64,000 nt of DNA from Paenibacillus sp. PK3_47. GTDB lineage: Bacteria; Bacillota; Bacilli; Paenibacillales; Paenibacillaceae. Location: positions 3,534,001 through 3,598,000 of the forward strand of contig NZ_CP026029.1 of the NCBI RefSeq assembly GCF_023520895.1. The letters run 5' to 3'. Position numbers and translations under genes: made by a program. The notes below the pieces were generated by a model that made no database searches, was not told the origin of the DNA, and saw only the letters and a list, made by a program, of their open reading frames with translations. Shown here piece after piece: positions 18,701 through 26,133 of the stretch (its first letter is position 1; the number at the start of each line of letters is the position of its first letter).

Positions 18701-19157
18701 CTTTTTGCCTAAGCCAACGCGTGTGAACCTTGTGTCTCTATATATGGGGATAACCGGCTGCCTGCAGGCGGATGAGACATTGGTGAAGACTGTAATAGAT
18801 CTGTATATCGCAGCCATAGATTGGAACGATTTGGAGGGGGCCAGGGCTTACCTGGATCAAGTCGTCCAATGCACCTCCAGTCAGCCGCGGCTGCTAGAGT
18901 ATGCTTATCAGCAGATTGCGCATAATCTCAGAGACAGTGAAGGGTATTGGAGTCCGGATGCAATTCTGAGAATTGTAGAACGACTAGGGTCTCAAGGCGG
19001 TAACCAATTCCAATACCTTGGGCTATCACTGCTTGAGGTGGCAGGAAGTGCTCTGTTATGGAACGGGGACAGCACCCGGCTTTTGAAGCTGTACAGAACT
19101 CATGCAAACGTTGAAATCCGGTCTGCTGCCTTAGATATTTGGACGGCGGTAGAGTAA
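15792..19157 (+). CDS. large HEAT-repeat-like protein of unknown function
   Basis: 1121 residues, start set by GGAGGAG at ~15780-15786. The whole protein is helical, with recurring two-helix units typical of HEAT/Armadillo solenoids (for example ILSALQHPKASIKNQAAGL, LKYLGDAEIPVVEAALYAL, LLDYLDGDRARVAMYSI, VSGHSDPAVGRLAISSM). No signal peptide, membrane segment, nucleotide-binding or nuclease motif was seen. HEAT solenoids are usually scaffolds. It follows yaaA and is closed by the hairpin at 19198-19224. I do not recognise a named family, and the role is unknown. Confidence 0.8.
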   Translation: MIFGKDLMNKETLLKELDAKGYSGRAHTIAVLGRDHKGSPEYSRLLYSLLAGGVYEAQLALIGAAATQDAQVILSALQHPKASIKNQAAGLAAKVAADEDIERELPKLSQDCRRKLLRTVSFINRQGLAERILPVVYASWGAEEAAILLTACSTETVRIWLQDIGYAVGNWGKLASRHLDAVADYFGSALESAPPRDKGRVWWRFSSAMEMLCHHKPELVLDCAVNHGPLEGLPPALKKHLGILVRLQPDAVYSLLIRSESRNDLLRFGVPDAILRRNKYFTMEQWIGMTKLLADSPVHVARILENIAPSRRAEIFESVYEESSREERVFPEVLLYQLPHALRDREAARMLNLRKIYEYRDKKLRVTAGLSIDKSRELLEQAAAVSNADDRAMAYVQLIKSTALSRRGMKETLLFAGRIKNDQDPVRAAVMRELSHSPASMYTDEDVPALTVLVDSVIEARDTSYATRNAAQDLAFVILRYHAANPGSEVFKFALDTIAKLAKQSGHLALPSLEGNLPSGVEEHLFEKLYTLAADAKRREDYSLVLSLAGFFGKKGDHIGKLQQLLREAVKAKSESTAIRAARLWVTPHQTRDERVKELLGLDKSFITIDKVFEHVHRKRQEWLNPFISGAAVKGKFLSGKTIYLVPAADGFHRWLPGQQESFRSLLDRVASDSKRNLYERITAIKTMGRIPELSPDLLLKYLGDAEIPVVEAALYALSLLEEPDKALPVLLDYLDGDRARVAMYSIPRCIRRVNPETLTAMLQELLHREKLKITVRKEAIRLQGAYKSNESVPLLLNEFSKPNAHKDVIIAVGHAARQLLDDERSWGILSAMAASPQSDIAQSILMQQSAALPEAYRSRYLDLIIAVSGHSDPAVGRLAISSMTRWINGNEETIASAAAEIIVNLEDSSRWNSAVNTLTETCRDGKVNETVIGVFRDLVSAEIADDWNAGTRRDLPHRQRLLRFAGQLTFLPKPTRVNLVSLYMGITGCLQADETLVKTVIDLYIAAIDWNDLEGARAYLDQVVQCTSSQPRLLEYAYQQIAHNLRDSEGYWSPDAILRIVERLGSQGGNQFQYLGLSLLEVAGSALLWNGDSTRLLKLYRTHANVEIRSAALDIWTAVE

Positions 19158-19197
19158 CTGAAATAGTATGCAGACCTTAGGCAGGTGTGCAGTATAA

Positions 19198-19224
19198 AGA
19201 GAGCCGTGCGTTAGCACGGCTCTT
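19198..19224. terminator. bidirectional hairpin between convergent genes
   Basis: Perfect 10-bp inverted repeat AGAGCCGTGC (19200-19209) and GCACGGCTCT (19214-19223) with a GTTA loop. It lies between the HEAT-like gene and the convergent secreted protein. Flanking T-runs are short. The same AAAGAGAGCCGTGCG opening occurs in the hairpin near 9163. Confidence 0.6.
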
Positions 19225-19246
19225 CGTGGCGGTGTTGGCAGCCTGG

Positions 19247-19651
19247 TTAATTAAAAGTAATAGTGTAAGGTATGGAAGGATGCGGTGTAGTGGACCCGGG
19301 TACACGTTCTACTACTGTGACCAGCGTGCCGGGCTCATAGTATCCCGATCCGCCAGTGTAATCAGTGCTGTTCACGAGAGCCGTACCGAGGTCAATGGTG
19401 GTATTGTTATAGCTCCAGTAGTAGTGCAGCCGAAGTGTATTGGCAACGGTTGTGGTAATCTTTACGCTTGTACCGGATGTCTTGGCATTGGGAAGAATGT
19501 AACTGTAGGAACTGTAGGCTTGTCCCGGACCGAGCGAATTGGTGTAGCTGCCCCCATAGCTTACGATAGCGGGATTAGCCGAGGCGGTCAGGCCAAACGT
19601 CAGTGACAGGCCCATGATGAAAACAAGAAATACGGTGGTCATTCTCTTCAT
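19247..19651 (-). CDS. small secreted protein of unknown function
   Basis: 134 residues. A clear signal peptide (MKRMTTVFLVFIMGLSLTFG ... ASANP, cleavage probably after ASA) is followed by ~108 residues rich in Tyr, Ser, Thr and Gly with alternating polar and aromatic residues, suggesting a small beta-sandwich. No Cys and no catalytic motif. GAGAGGATGAG precedes the ATG. It is likely exported to the cell surface or medium. I do not recognise a family. Confidence 0.7.
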   Translation of the reverse strand: MKRMTTVFLVFIMGLSLTFGLTASANPAIVSYGGSYTNSLGPGQAYSSYSYILPNAKTSGTSVKITTTVANTLRLHYYWSYNNTTIDLGTALVNSTDYTGGSGYYEPGTLVTVVERVPGSTTPHPSIPYTITFN

Positions 19652-19775
19652 ACATTACTCATCCTCTCTTAATGAAATGTGTTCAAAGTTTATCCGAGGT
19701 AAACTAAAAACCTTCCAAAACAGGATGGATATTGCCTCAAATATATACCAGAAAATTACATATGTAAATAGAGTA

Positions 19776-19804
19776 TTTACTTACCCTGGATCAAGGCGTA
19801 TAAT
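19776..19804 (+). promoter_or_regulatory. probable sigma-A promoter of rarD
   Basis: TTTACT (19776-19781) and a perfect TATAAT (19799-19804) separated by 17 bases, 40 bases upstream of the rarD start codon. Confidence 0.55.
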
Positions 19805-19843
19805 GCGTTCAGTTAACGGAGTAAGAAGAGGAGAATTGGAAAA

Positions 19844-20722
19844 ATGAACAACGGTTTGGTCAACGCTATTATCGCGTATATCATGTGGGGGGTTCTCCCG
19901 CTGTATTGGAAGCTGTTCAATGATGTGCCGGCAGGCGAGATTCTGTCACACCGGGTGGTCTGGTCGTTCGTCTTCATGGGTATTCTTGTCACCGTTCAGC
20001 GCCGCTGGGGTGATATTAAACGGATTGCGGCCAATCGCTCACAGCTGCTGTCGCTGACGGCCAGCGGTCTGCTGATCGCCGTGAATTGGCTCATTTTTAT
20101 CTGGGCGGTCAATAACGGGCATGTCGTCGAGACAAGCCTTGGTTATTACCTGAATCCACTGCTGAATGTGCTGCTGGCGGTTGTCTTCCTTCAGGAGAAG
20201 CCCAACCGCGGGCAATGGCTTGCGATTGCCATCGCCGGCGCAGCGGTGCTCATCATCGCGATCGACTACGGGCGTTTCCCGTGGATCGCGATCTCGCTGG
20301 CCGTATCGTTTGGCTTGTACGGCCTTGCCAAGAAGAAGACCAAGCAGGATGCCTCGGCAGGCCTGCTGTCGGAGACAGCTGTAGTTCTGCCGATCGCTCT
20401 TGGCTACTGGATCTATCTTGGGGCTGCGGGAGAGTCGACAGCTTGGGCGCTGTCTCCATCTATGTTTGTCGGGCTGCTTCTTTCCGGCGTCGTAACGGCC
20501 CTGCCGCTGCTGTTTTTTGCGCGGGCTGCAGCCCGGATGTCGCTATCCGCACTCGGATTCGTGCAGTATATCGGACCGACAATTATGCTGCTGCTGAGCA
20601 TATTTGTGTTCAAGGAAACCGTCTCACCGGTCCTGCTCGCCGGCTTCGGGCTGATCTGGACAGCGCTTGTTGTATACGCTGTGTCATCGGTGCGCGGTGC
20701 GAAGCTGGCGAAGGTGAGTTAA
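19844..20722 (+). CDS. rarD: RarD-type EamA permease
   Basis: 292 residues, about ten hydrophobic helices. The N-terminus (GLVNAIIAYIMWGVLPLYWK) with LSHRVVWSF and NWLIFIWAVNNGHVVETSLG is the RarD protein pattern, a subfamily of the EamA/DMT permeases (the name comes from a chloramphenicol-sensitivity locus). Substrate is not established. GAGGAG lies before the ATG, and a terminator at 20746-20788 follows, so the gene is monocistronic. Confidence 0.92.
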   Translation: MNNGLVNAIIAYIMWGVLPLYWKLFNDVPAGEILSHRVVWSFVFMGILVTVQRRWGDIKRIAANRSQLLSLTASGLLIAVNWLIFIWAVNNGHVVETSLGYYLNPLLNVLLAVVFLQEKPNRGQWLAIAIAGAAVLIIAIDYGRFPWIAISLAVSFGLYGLAKKKTKQDASAGLLSETAVVLPIALGYWIYLGAAGESTAWALSPSMFVGLLLSGVVTALPLLFFARAAARMSLSALGFVQYIGPTIMLLLSIFVFKETVSPVLLAGFGLIWTALVVYAVSSVRGAKLAKVS

Positions 20723-20745
20723 AGGTAGAGGCATAGTGTATTGTC

Positions 20746-20788
20746 AAAACGGCCATTTCCAAAAGATAGGTGGGAATGGCCGTTTTTG
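20746..20788 (+). terminator. rarD terminator
   Basis: AAAACGGCCATTTCC pairs with GGGAATGGCCGTTTTT, ending in a T-run. Confidence 0.9.
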
Positions 20789-20822
20789 TTCATTTTATAT
20801 GGATAGTAATGTTTGAAGGAGA

Positions 20823-21165
20823 ATTGCTTGAGTGCGTGGAGAAGAAAGGCATTGGAGCTGTTTTACGATATCAGATTTAGCTTCAATGGGAGCGGTAACA
20901 CGGTATATGCGGTGATGTTTGAGCTGCGCGACAGGGTGAAGGAGGCTCACAGAAACAAGGATACTCCAGAGCTCGACAAGGTTTACGGATACGCGGTGTT
21001 TTAACCAGCAGAAGCGGAGCTTTGATTTGTGCAATGCAGCCGCAGTGGGGTTCTACGAGCATTTGGCGGAAGAGGAGGTTACGAGGAAGGCTATTCCGTA
21101 CAGGGTGAGTATTTTTGAGCAGGTACAACCTTGGAGAATGGCTAGGAAGCGTGTACAGATAACCT
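20823..21165 (+). pseudogene. possible degenerate gene remnant
   Basis: Two open stretches in different frames suggest a decayed gene. The first (20823-21004) ends LDKVYGYAVF and stop. The second, in another frame, reads NAAAVGFYEHLAEEEVTRKA and ends in the repeat element. The phrase NAAAVGFYEHL resembles the C-terminal part of a GNAT acetyltransferase, but the first part shows no such pattern. Weak ribosome site. This may equally be non-coding. Confidence 0.25.
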
Positions 21166-21349
21166 AAGTGGAATTTCTCCATTTAATCCTCCGAAAATTG
21201 CTGTTAATAGAATGCTTGTTGGAAAAACTCCACTTAAATGTACTGAATGAGCCTTTAAATGTCTTTATCCGCCCGAATAACTGGAGAATTTCCAACTAAA
21301 GGTTATAAATGATGAAAAAGGACAGAATTAGGTGGAGAAAATCCCACTA
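21148..21349 (+). repeat. four-hairpin intergenic repeat, copy 2
   Basis: Same motif order as copy 1: AAGTGGAATTTCTCCATTTA, TTGGAAAAACTCCACTTAAA, AACTGGAGAATTTCCAACTA and AGGTGGAGAAAATCCCACTA. It also shares the flanking AGCGTGTACAGAT with copy 1. The inner part (GAATAACTGGAGAATTTCCA, then AATGATGAAAAA) is closer to the copy at 53108-53297. Confidence 0.75.
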
Positions 21350-21672
21350 AGCTCTGGAAGACTCACTAGAGGCGGCTTGCCGTCCGCTATATTTGCAGAA
21401 AGACATTATAATTCAGCCCATTTTTTATTATCTATTTCTAAGGAATCAAACGTCCTGCACTTTATACATCAGATTCATCCTAAATCAGCCGGAAAAAGGA
21501 TTTCTGCTGCACTCTCTGCAGCAGAATTAGGTGAAAAGGACGTTTTTGGCCCATAATCAGAAAATCTGTTGTACAAAATACAGCAGAAGGCGATTTAGCC
21601 TTGATTTTCGGGTTTTCTAACTAAGCTCATTAGCTGTAACCAGCGAGTGGAACTTCGGGTGCCCACACGCCA
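21350..21672. other. non-coding stretch with short inverted repeats
   Basis: No credible gene. It contains CTGCTGCACTCTCTGCAGCAG (a near-palindrome at ~21505-21525) inside AT-rich sequence. The style is like other non-coding repeats in the window, but no second copy was found here. Confidence 0.4.
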
Positions 21673-21711
21673 AAAAAAGCGGACTCAGATCTAATCTGAG
21701 CCCGCTTTTTT
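21673..21711. terminator. bidirectional terminator
   Basis: AAAAAAGCGGACTCAGAT pairs with ATCTGAGCCCGCTTTTTT. It lies downstream of the minus-strand acyltransferase and could stop transcription from either side. Confidence 0.85.
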
Positions 21712-21775
21712 CATACACCGCAGCTGCATTCGGCAACTGGTCATAATATACGTCATCCACCCGCTCCCGCGTGCA

Positions 21776-22840
21776 CTAAGCAGTCTGCTTAGCCGGGACC
21801 ACTGTAACCTTTTGTTTTTTAACAATGAACTTGGAGCTCAGGTATTTTGTAACAGGCTGTTCAATGAACATATGGACCAGCATGCCGCCGATGGCTGTGA
21901 GAACCCCGGTTAACAGGATCGCCGGAACGTACCCGATCGTACCATGCAGGTTCAGGACATCGAATATTTTGGTGATAAAAATGATCATCGGCAGATTGGT
22001 GATAATGATCGCATACGAAGAATCGCCCAGTTTATCCACCCATTTGTGAATAGTTACGGTACGTTTGGAATCCAGGGACAGCGCTCCGAGAATGATCAGT
22101 GCAGACGCTACAGAATACATGATGGTGGTGTTGACCGGTACATAACCGTTGATATTATTGATCCACGCCAGAGGGAACAAGCTGACGCCGGCGGCAATCA
22201 TGAAGACTTCGTATTTCAGCTTAAGCTTTAGCGCAAAATGGGCGACTACACACCCTAACAGGAACTCCAGGTTAAACGGGCTGAACAGGAACTGGATTTC
22301 GTAGGGCAATGTGAGGCTTGGCGGCCAGATCCACAAATATGTAATAAGTATAGACCATCCCAGGGCGATGCGCCGGGTCAAACGCGGATTGTGCAGGAAC
22401 AGGGCAAACAGGCCATAGAATAAAATAACATGGCTCAGCGACCAGGTTGCGCCTAACACAGGTTTGCTTTGCGGGTACAGTAACAGGGATTTGATAATGA
22501 CACCCGGCTGTGTTTCATGTCCTCCTCCAAAGGAGGCGACAAAGAAATAGACAGGCAGACTGATCAAGGTGAAAATCCACAGGATCGGGTAGATTCTTAC
22601 CGCCCTCTTTTTCAGGAACAGGCTTACCTTACCTTTGTTAATGTTCTTAAAGTAAAGAAAGTAGATCAGAAACCCGCTTAACACGAAAAAGAAATCAACG
22701 CCTCCGGTCCTCACGATCCCGCTTGGTAAAAAGGTATAATTCAGCTTTTCAGCAGCTACAGCGCCCAAATGGCCAACCAAAATCAGCACGGCAACAATGG
22801 CCTTCAAGGCCTGAATCAGTTGAAACTTGTTTGGCATCAT
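21776..22840 (-). CDS. acyltransferase family 3 membrane protein
   Basis: 354 residues with about ten hydrophobic helices. The start (LIQALKAIVAVLILVGHLG), the FFFVLSGFLIYF block and the RAVRIYPILWIF segment are those of the Acyltransferase_3 (OafA/YrhL-like) family, which O-acetylate or acylate cell-surface polysaccharides. The conserved His (VGHLG) and Arg-Arg-x-x-Arg region are present. Acts in the cytoplasmic membrane. AAGGAGG precedes the ATG. Substrate unknown; a separate GT-C glycosyltransferase gene is divergent to it. Confidence 0.87.
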   Translation of the reverse strand: MMPNKFQLIQALKAIVAVLILVGHLGAVAAEKLNYTFLPSGIVRTGGVDFFFVLSGFLIYFLYFKNINKGKVSLFLKKRAVRIYPILWIFTLISLPVYFFVASFGGGHETQPGVIIKSLLLYPQSKPVLGATWSLSHVILFYGLFALFLHNPRLTRRIALGWSILITYLWIWPPSLTLPYEIQFLFSPFNLEFLLGCVVAHFALKLKLKYEVFMIAAGVSLFPLAWINNINGYVPVNTTIMYSVASALIILGALSLDSKRTVTIHKWVDKLGDSSYAIIITNLPMIIFITKIFDVLNLHGTIGYVPAILLTGVLTAIGGMLVHMFIEQPVTKYLSSKFIVKKQKVTVVPAKQTA

Positions 22841-23238
22841 TCATCCTCCTTGAACGGTTATCCGGGGGAGTCCCCGGTAATTTCCATACAATGTACATTA
22901 TGATTTCCGGCTGTGCTCTGGTGGCCAGACTTCACTTAGTGAGAGATTTCATAGCAGCGGTACAGGAGGTGTAGGGGAAATGGTGGCGGAAGCATGATAT
23001 CCATATCAATGATAACGAAAAGAGTGGAGTTTGGAACGGTACCTAAGAGGTACGCGCTGGTAGACTTAAGGATACTTCGGTATACTTTAGTGCCAACAGA
23101 TGTAATCATAAATCCCTCCGCGGGCGCTCCTGTAAAATTCAGAGGCGTCTTTTATTTATGTAACCGGAAGGCTTTCAACTATTTTTCAGCTAAGGTCCTT
23201 ATACTACCTCTATAACATTGCAGCAAGGGAGGTTTTCC
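22841..23238. other. divergent intergenic region
   Basis: About 400 bases between the divergent acyltransferase and glycosyltransferase genes. No convincing gene, terminator or strong promoter was identified by eye. Confidence 0.4.
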
Positions 23239-24813
23239 ATGGTTAGGGGAGTCCAAAGGATCTTGTATTTCATCTTAGCTTCTTTTCTGGGACTGTTCAT
23301 CGCGTCTTCTTTCTTTATCAGGGCGAAATATAACTATTACGTATATGGCGATACGCCAGTGCTGGAACAGCAGCAGCCGGTTTTTTTTTTAATCATCATT
23401 GCCCTGGTGTTGTCCTTCAGCTTCATTCTGTACCGTCTCTGTCTCAAGCTTAATCCGTACAGCCGCAAAATCGTCATCCCCGTCGTGCTGCTGCTGTCCT
23501 TCGGGATGCAGATCGCCATTATATTTCTGTTCCCGCGCCTGCCGACGGATGACTCCCAGACGGTACTGTCGCTGGCGCTGGATATGCTGTATGAGCAGGA
23601 TTATTCCTCTTTTGACACCGGCGGGTATCTGCATATGTTCCCGTTCAATTTCTCGGTTGTCCTGTACTTGAAGACATTATTAATGATCTTTCCGGACAAC
23701 TATCTGGTGATCAAACTATTCAACATTCTGTTCACACTCGTAACTACATTAATGATTTACCTGCTGTATAAAGAGCTGGATGACAAGTCCCAAGTGAATG
23801 ATTACGGGGTGCTGGTGTTTGCGGCAACATATGTCCCGTCGCTGTTCATGAGCAATTTTATATACAATGATGTGATTGCCACGTCTTTGTTGACGAGTGC
23901 CTTGTATTTTGCCGTAAGATTTATGAAAAGAAAGTCTATCAAGGATATCGTAATCGCAGCGGTTCTGCTGGCACTCGGTAACTACTTCCGCAGTATCGGG
24001 GTGATTGTCCTGATTGCTGTGGTGCTAAGTCTGCTGTTCAGCCTCCGCAATCTGGGGATCCGGAAAGCGCTGATAGCTTTGGGGATTACAGCGGTACTGT
24101 TCAATGTTCCAGGCTGGACGCAAAATGCGGTGCTGCAGGCTAAACAGATCGTGGACGAGCCGGTGAATGTAAGCTCTGCTCCTGTCTACATGTGGCTGAA
24201 CATGGGTATTAACCTGGAGACGTTCGGGTTCTGGGACAACAGGGAGAGCTACAGCATCTATCAGAATGAGGCGGGGTATAACAAGGCGGGCAGCACCGTG
24301 CTGTTCAAGGAGGAAATTAGCCGCAAGCTTTCTGAGGCCGATGCCGGCGAACTGGTCAGTATGTATTACAAAAAGCTGATCTGGACCTGGACAGAAGGCA
24401 CGTATCAGGTTGAACGTTATGGAATCGGTAATGACAGCTCCTCTGGCGGGAGAGGAAGAATGATAGGTGGGGTGATGGACCGCTACAGCTATACCAACGC
24501 CGCTACGGATTTGTTCCAAGGGGAATCCACCTTCAGAAGCGGACTGCTCTCTATGCTGCATGGCCTGAATATTCTGATGTATGGATGTATACTCATCCGC
24601 CTGATAAGCGGAATTAGAGGAAGAAGGGTTGAGGAGACGCCGTTAATCCTGATCATTCTGGGGTTTATCGGGTTCTATCTGCTGTGGGAAATCAAGGCAA
24701 GGTATATCTATCCGGTGTATCCGCTGCTGATCGTGTTAGCGTACATGGGCTTCAAGGATGCAGTTGATATTGTATTTAAAAAGAGGAGGGGACCCGGAAA
24801 TGCGGATCGATAG
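23239..24813 (+). CDS. GT-C (GT39/ArnT-like) membrane glycosyltransferase
   Basis: About 524 residues from the ATG at 23239, which has GGGAGG eight bases upstream (a TTG at 23218 lacks a site). Twelve or so hydrophobic helices. The first extracytoplasmic loop holds LPTDDSQTVLSLALDM, with the acidic pair expected for a GT-C catalytic loop, and DTGGYLHMFPFN after it. Such enzymes transfer a sugar from a polyprenyl-phosphate donor to a surface acceptor. Donor and acceptor are unknown. It overlaps the next, lipoprotein gene by 14 bases. Confidence 0.78.
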   Translation: MVRGVQRILYFILASFLGLFIASSFFIRAKYNYYVYGDTPVLEQQQPVFFLIIIALVLSFSFILYRLCLKLNPYSRKIVIPVVLLLSFGMQIAIIFLFPRLPTDDSQTVLSLALDMLYEQDYSSFDTGGYLHMFPFNFSVVLYLKTLLMIFPDNYLVIKLFNILFTLVTTLMIYLLYKELDDKSQVNDYGVLVFAATYVPSLFMSNFIYNDVIATSLLTSALYFAVRFMKRKSIKDIVIAAVLLALGNYFRSIGVIVLIAVVLSLLFSLRNLGIRKALIALGITAVLFNVPGWTQNAVLQAKQIVDEPVNVSSAPVYMWLNMGINLETFGFWDNRESYSIYQNEAGYNKAGSTVLFKEEISRKLSEADAGELVSMYYKKLIWTWTEGTYQVERYGIGNDSSSGGRGRMIGGVMDRYSYTNAATDLFQGESTFRSGLLSMLHGLNILMYGCILIRLISGIRGRRVEETPLILIILGFIGFYLLWEIKARYIYPVYPLLIVLAYMGFKDAVDIVFKKRRGPGNADR

Positions 24814-25042
24814 GTACTCTTCTGCTCTGATCGCAGCCCTGCTTGGCTGTTCCCTGATGCTGGCCTCCTGTGATGCCATTACCGCCCAGAAGATCACCCA
24901 CACAGACTCCGGTTCTTCCCGGGGAGGCGGAATGCCGGGCATGGGCGGCGGCCGCGGAATGGACGGCAGCACACCCGGCATGAATGGCGGCATGAGGAGG
25001 AACAGCATTCAGGGAACAGAAGATACAAGCAGCAGGCCTTAA
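24800..25042 (+). CDS. small Gly/Met-rich lipoprotein
   Basis: 80 residues from the ATG at 24800, with AGGAGGGG upstream inside the preceding gene. A lipoprotein signal ends in LMLASC, the Cys being the likely lipid-anchored residue. The mature part is low-complexity (GGGMPGMGGGRGMDGS). Translationally coupled to the glycosyltransferase. Function unknown. Its stop overlaps the end of the convergent DUF4003 gene by four bases. Confidence 0.65.
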   Translation: MRIDRYSSALIAALLGCSLMLASCDAITAQKITHTDSGSSRGGGMPGMGGGRGMDGSTPGMNGGMRRNSIQGTEDTSSRP

Positions 25043-26022
25043 GAGGAAGCGGCCGCCGCTGCGGCTGCAGCCGCTGCCGCAGCAATAGCCGTCTGCTGGG
25101 CAATGACAACATTGGTAATGCTGGTCGACAGCTTTGTAGATAATGCTCCGCTCTTGACATCCTCCACGTATTTGAAGGCAGTCAGCGAAGCGGAGAGCAG
25201 CAGCAGCTCCTGATCGAGAACCGTCCACTTTCCGAAGCCTTTTTTGCCGCGTAAAGTATCGTAAGTCGCGGAAACCGTATTGACGATTTCGTCCTTGTCT
25301 ACCGGAAGCAGAGACAGTACGCCAAGGGAAGAGAGGGTGAACTGTTTATCAAGACGCATATTCCGCGCACGGAACGCCTCGCGCAGGGCAAGTACCCGTT
25401 CAGCGGAAGCCGGGGCTTCTTCTCCGAGAACCAGCACCTGTGTAAGAGACTGCACGCTGTTGCCGGAGAAAAACTCGGGTTTCAGCTCGGCATAGAGCTG
25501 TTCCATACGTTTCACACCGCTGTCTACAGCGATATCGGAAAGGCCAAGCATGGCGGCGTAGATATAATCATCGTAGCTTGTAAGAAAACGCCGTTCGGCT
25601 TTCATGCCGTTATAGAAGGCTTTGGCCCGTTCAACTGTATGCAGATATTGATCCGGTGCAGTATTCGCAGCAATTTGATAAGAGGCAACGACAGTATAAT
25701 CCGAGGCCCGGAATTTAACATCCTTCATCATCTCAAAGACCGACAATGTGTTCTCAAGCAGGCTCTGCTGCCGGCCTGAAAGCGAGAGCAGGGCAGCAAT
25801 ACACATCCCCGAGGTTCCTCTGAACGAAGAGAACACGCCGGTGTTCTCCTTGATCAGATCAAGGGCTGAGCGGAGGGCGCCTTCATCAATTATTTTACCC
25901 TCGGCTGCATACAGGAGTGCGGCCAGACGGTTGGCCATAGCGTTCTTCCAGGGGAAGGCTTCTTTCATCTTCAGCGCATTGTCACTGAACAGGTCAATTG
26001 TTGCCGTATACGGATTATTCAT
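25039..26022 (-). CDS. DUF4003 family protein with polyalanine tail
   Basis: About 327 residues from the ATG at 26022, preferred over a GTG at 26034 and an ATG at 26031 because AGGTGGG is properly spaced. Helical, soluble. The pattern (KMKEAFPWKNAMANRLAAL, NTGVFSSFRG, FLTSYDDYIYAAMLGLS) matches what I recall of DUF4003, of unknown function. The C-terminus is odd: after VIAQQTAI it runs into 14 Ala, broken by none, then two Ser. The GCN repeat encoding it may vary in length between strains. Confidence 0.75.
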   Translation of the reverse strand: MNNPYTATIDLFSDNALKMKEAFPWKNAMANRLAALLYAAEGKIIDEGALRSALDLIKENTGVFSSFRGTSGMCIAALLSLSGRQQSLLENTLSVFEMMKDVKFRASDYTVVASYQIAANTAPDQYLHTVERAKAFYNGMKAERRFLTSYDDYIYAAMLGLSDIAVDSGVKRMEQLYAELKPEFFSGNSVQSLTQVLVLGEEAPASAERVLALREAFRARNMRLDKQFTLSSLGVLSLLPVDKDEIVNTVSATYDTLRGKKGFGKWTVLDQELLLLSASLTAFKYVEDVKSGALSTKLSTSITNVVIAQQTAIAAAAAAAAAAAASS

Positions 26023-26133
26023 CGGACACATCACCCACCTTTACAGACTATGATAGTTATATTCTACCATAAAAAACCACCCGGGGCTGCGGAGCACATC
26101 TTCCGCGGACCCGGGTGGTTTGCTGTTCTAGTT

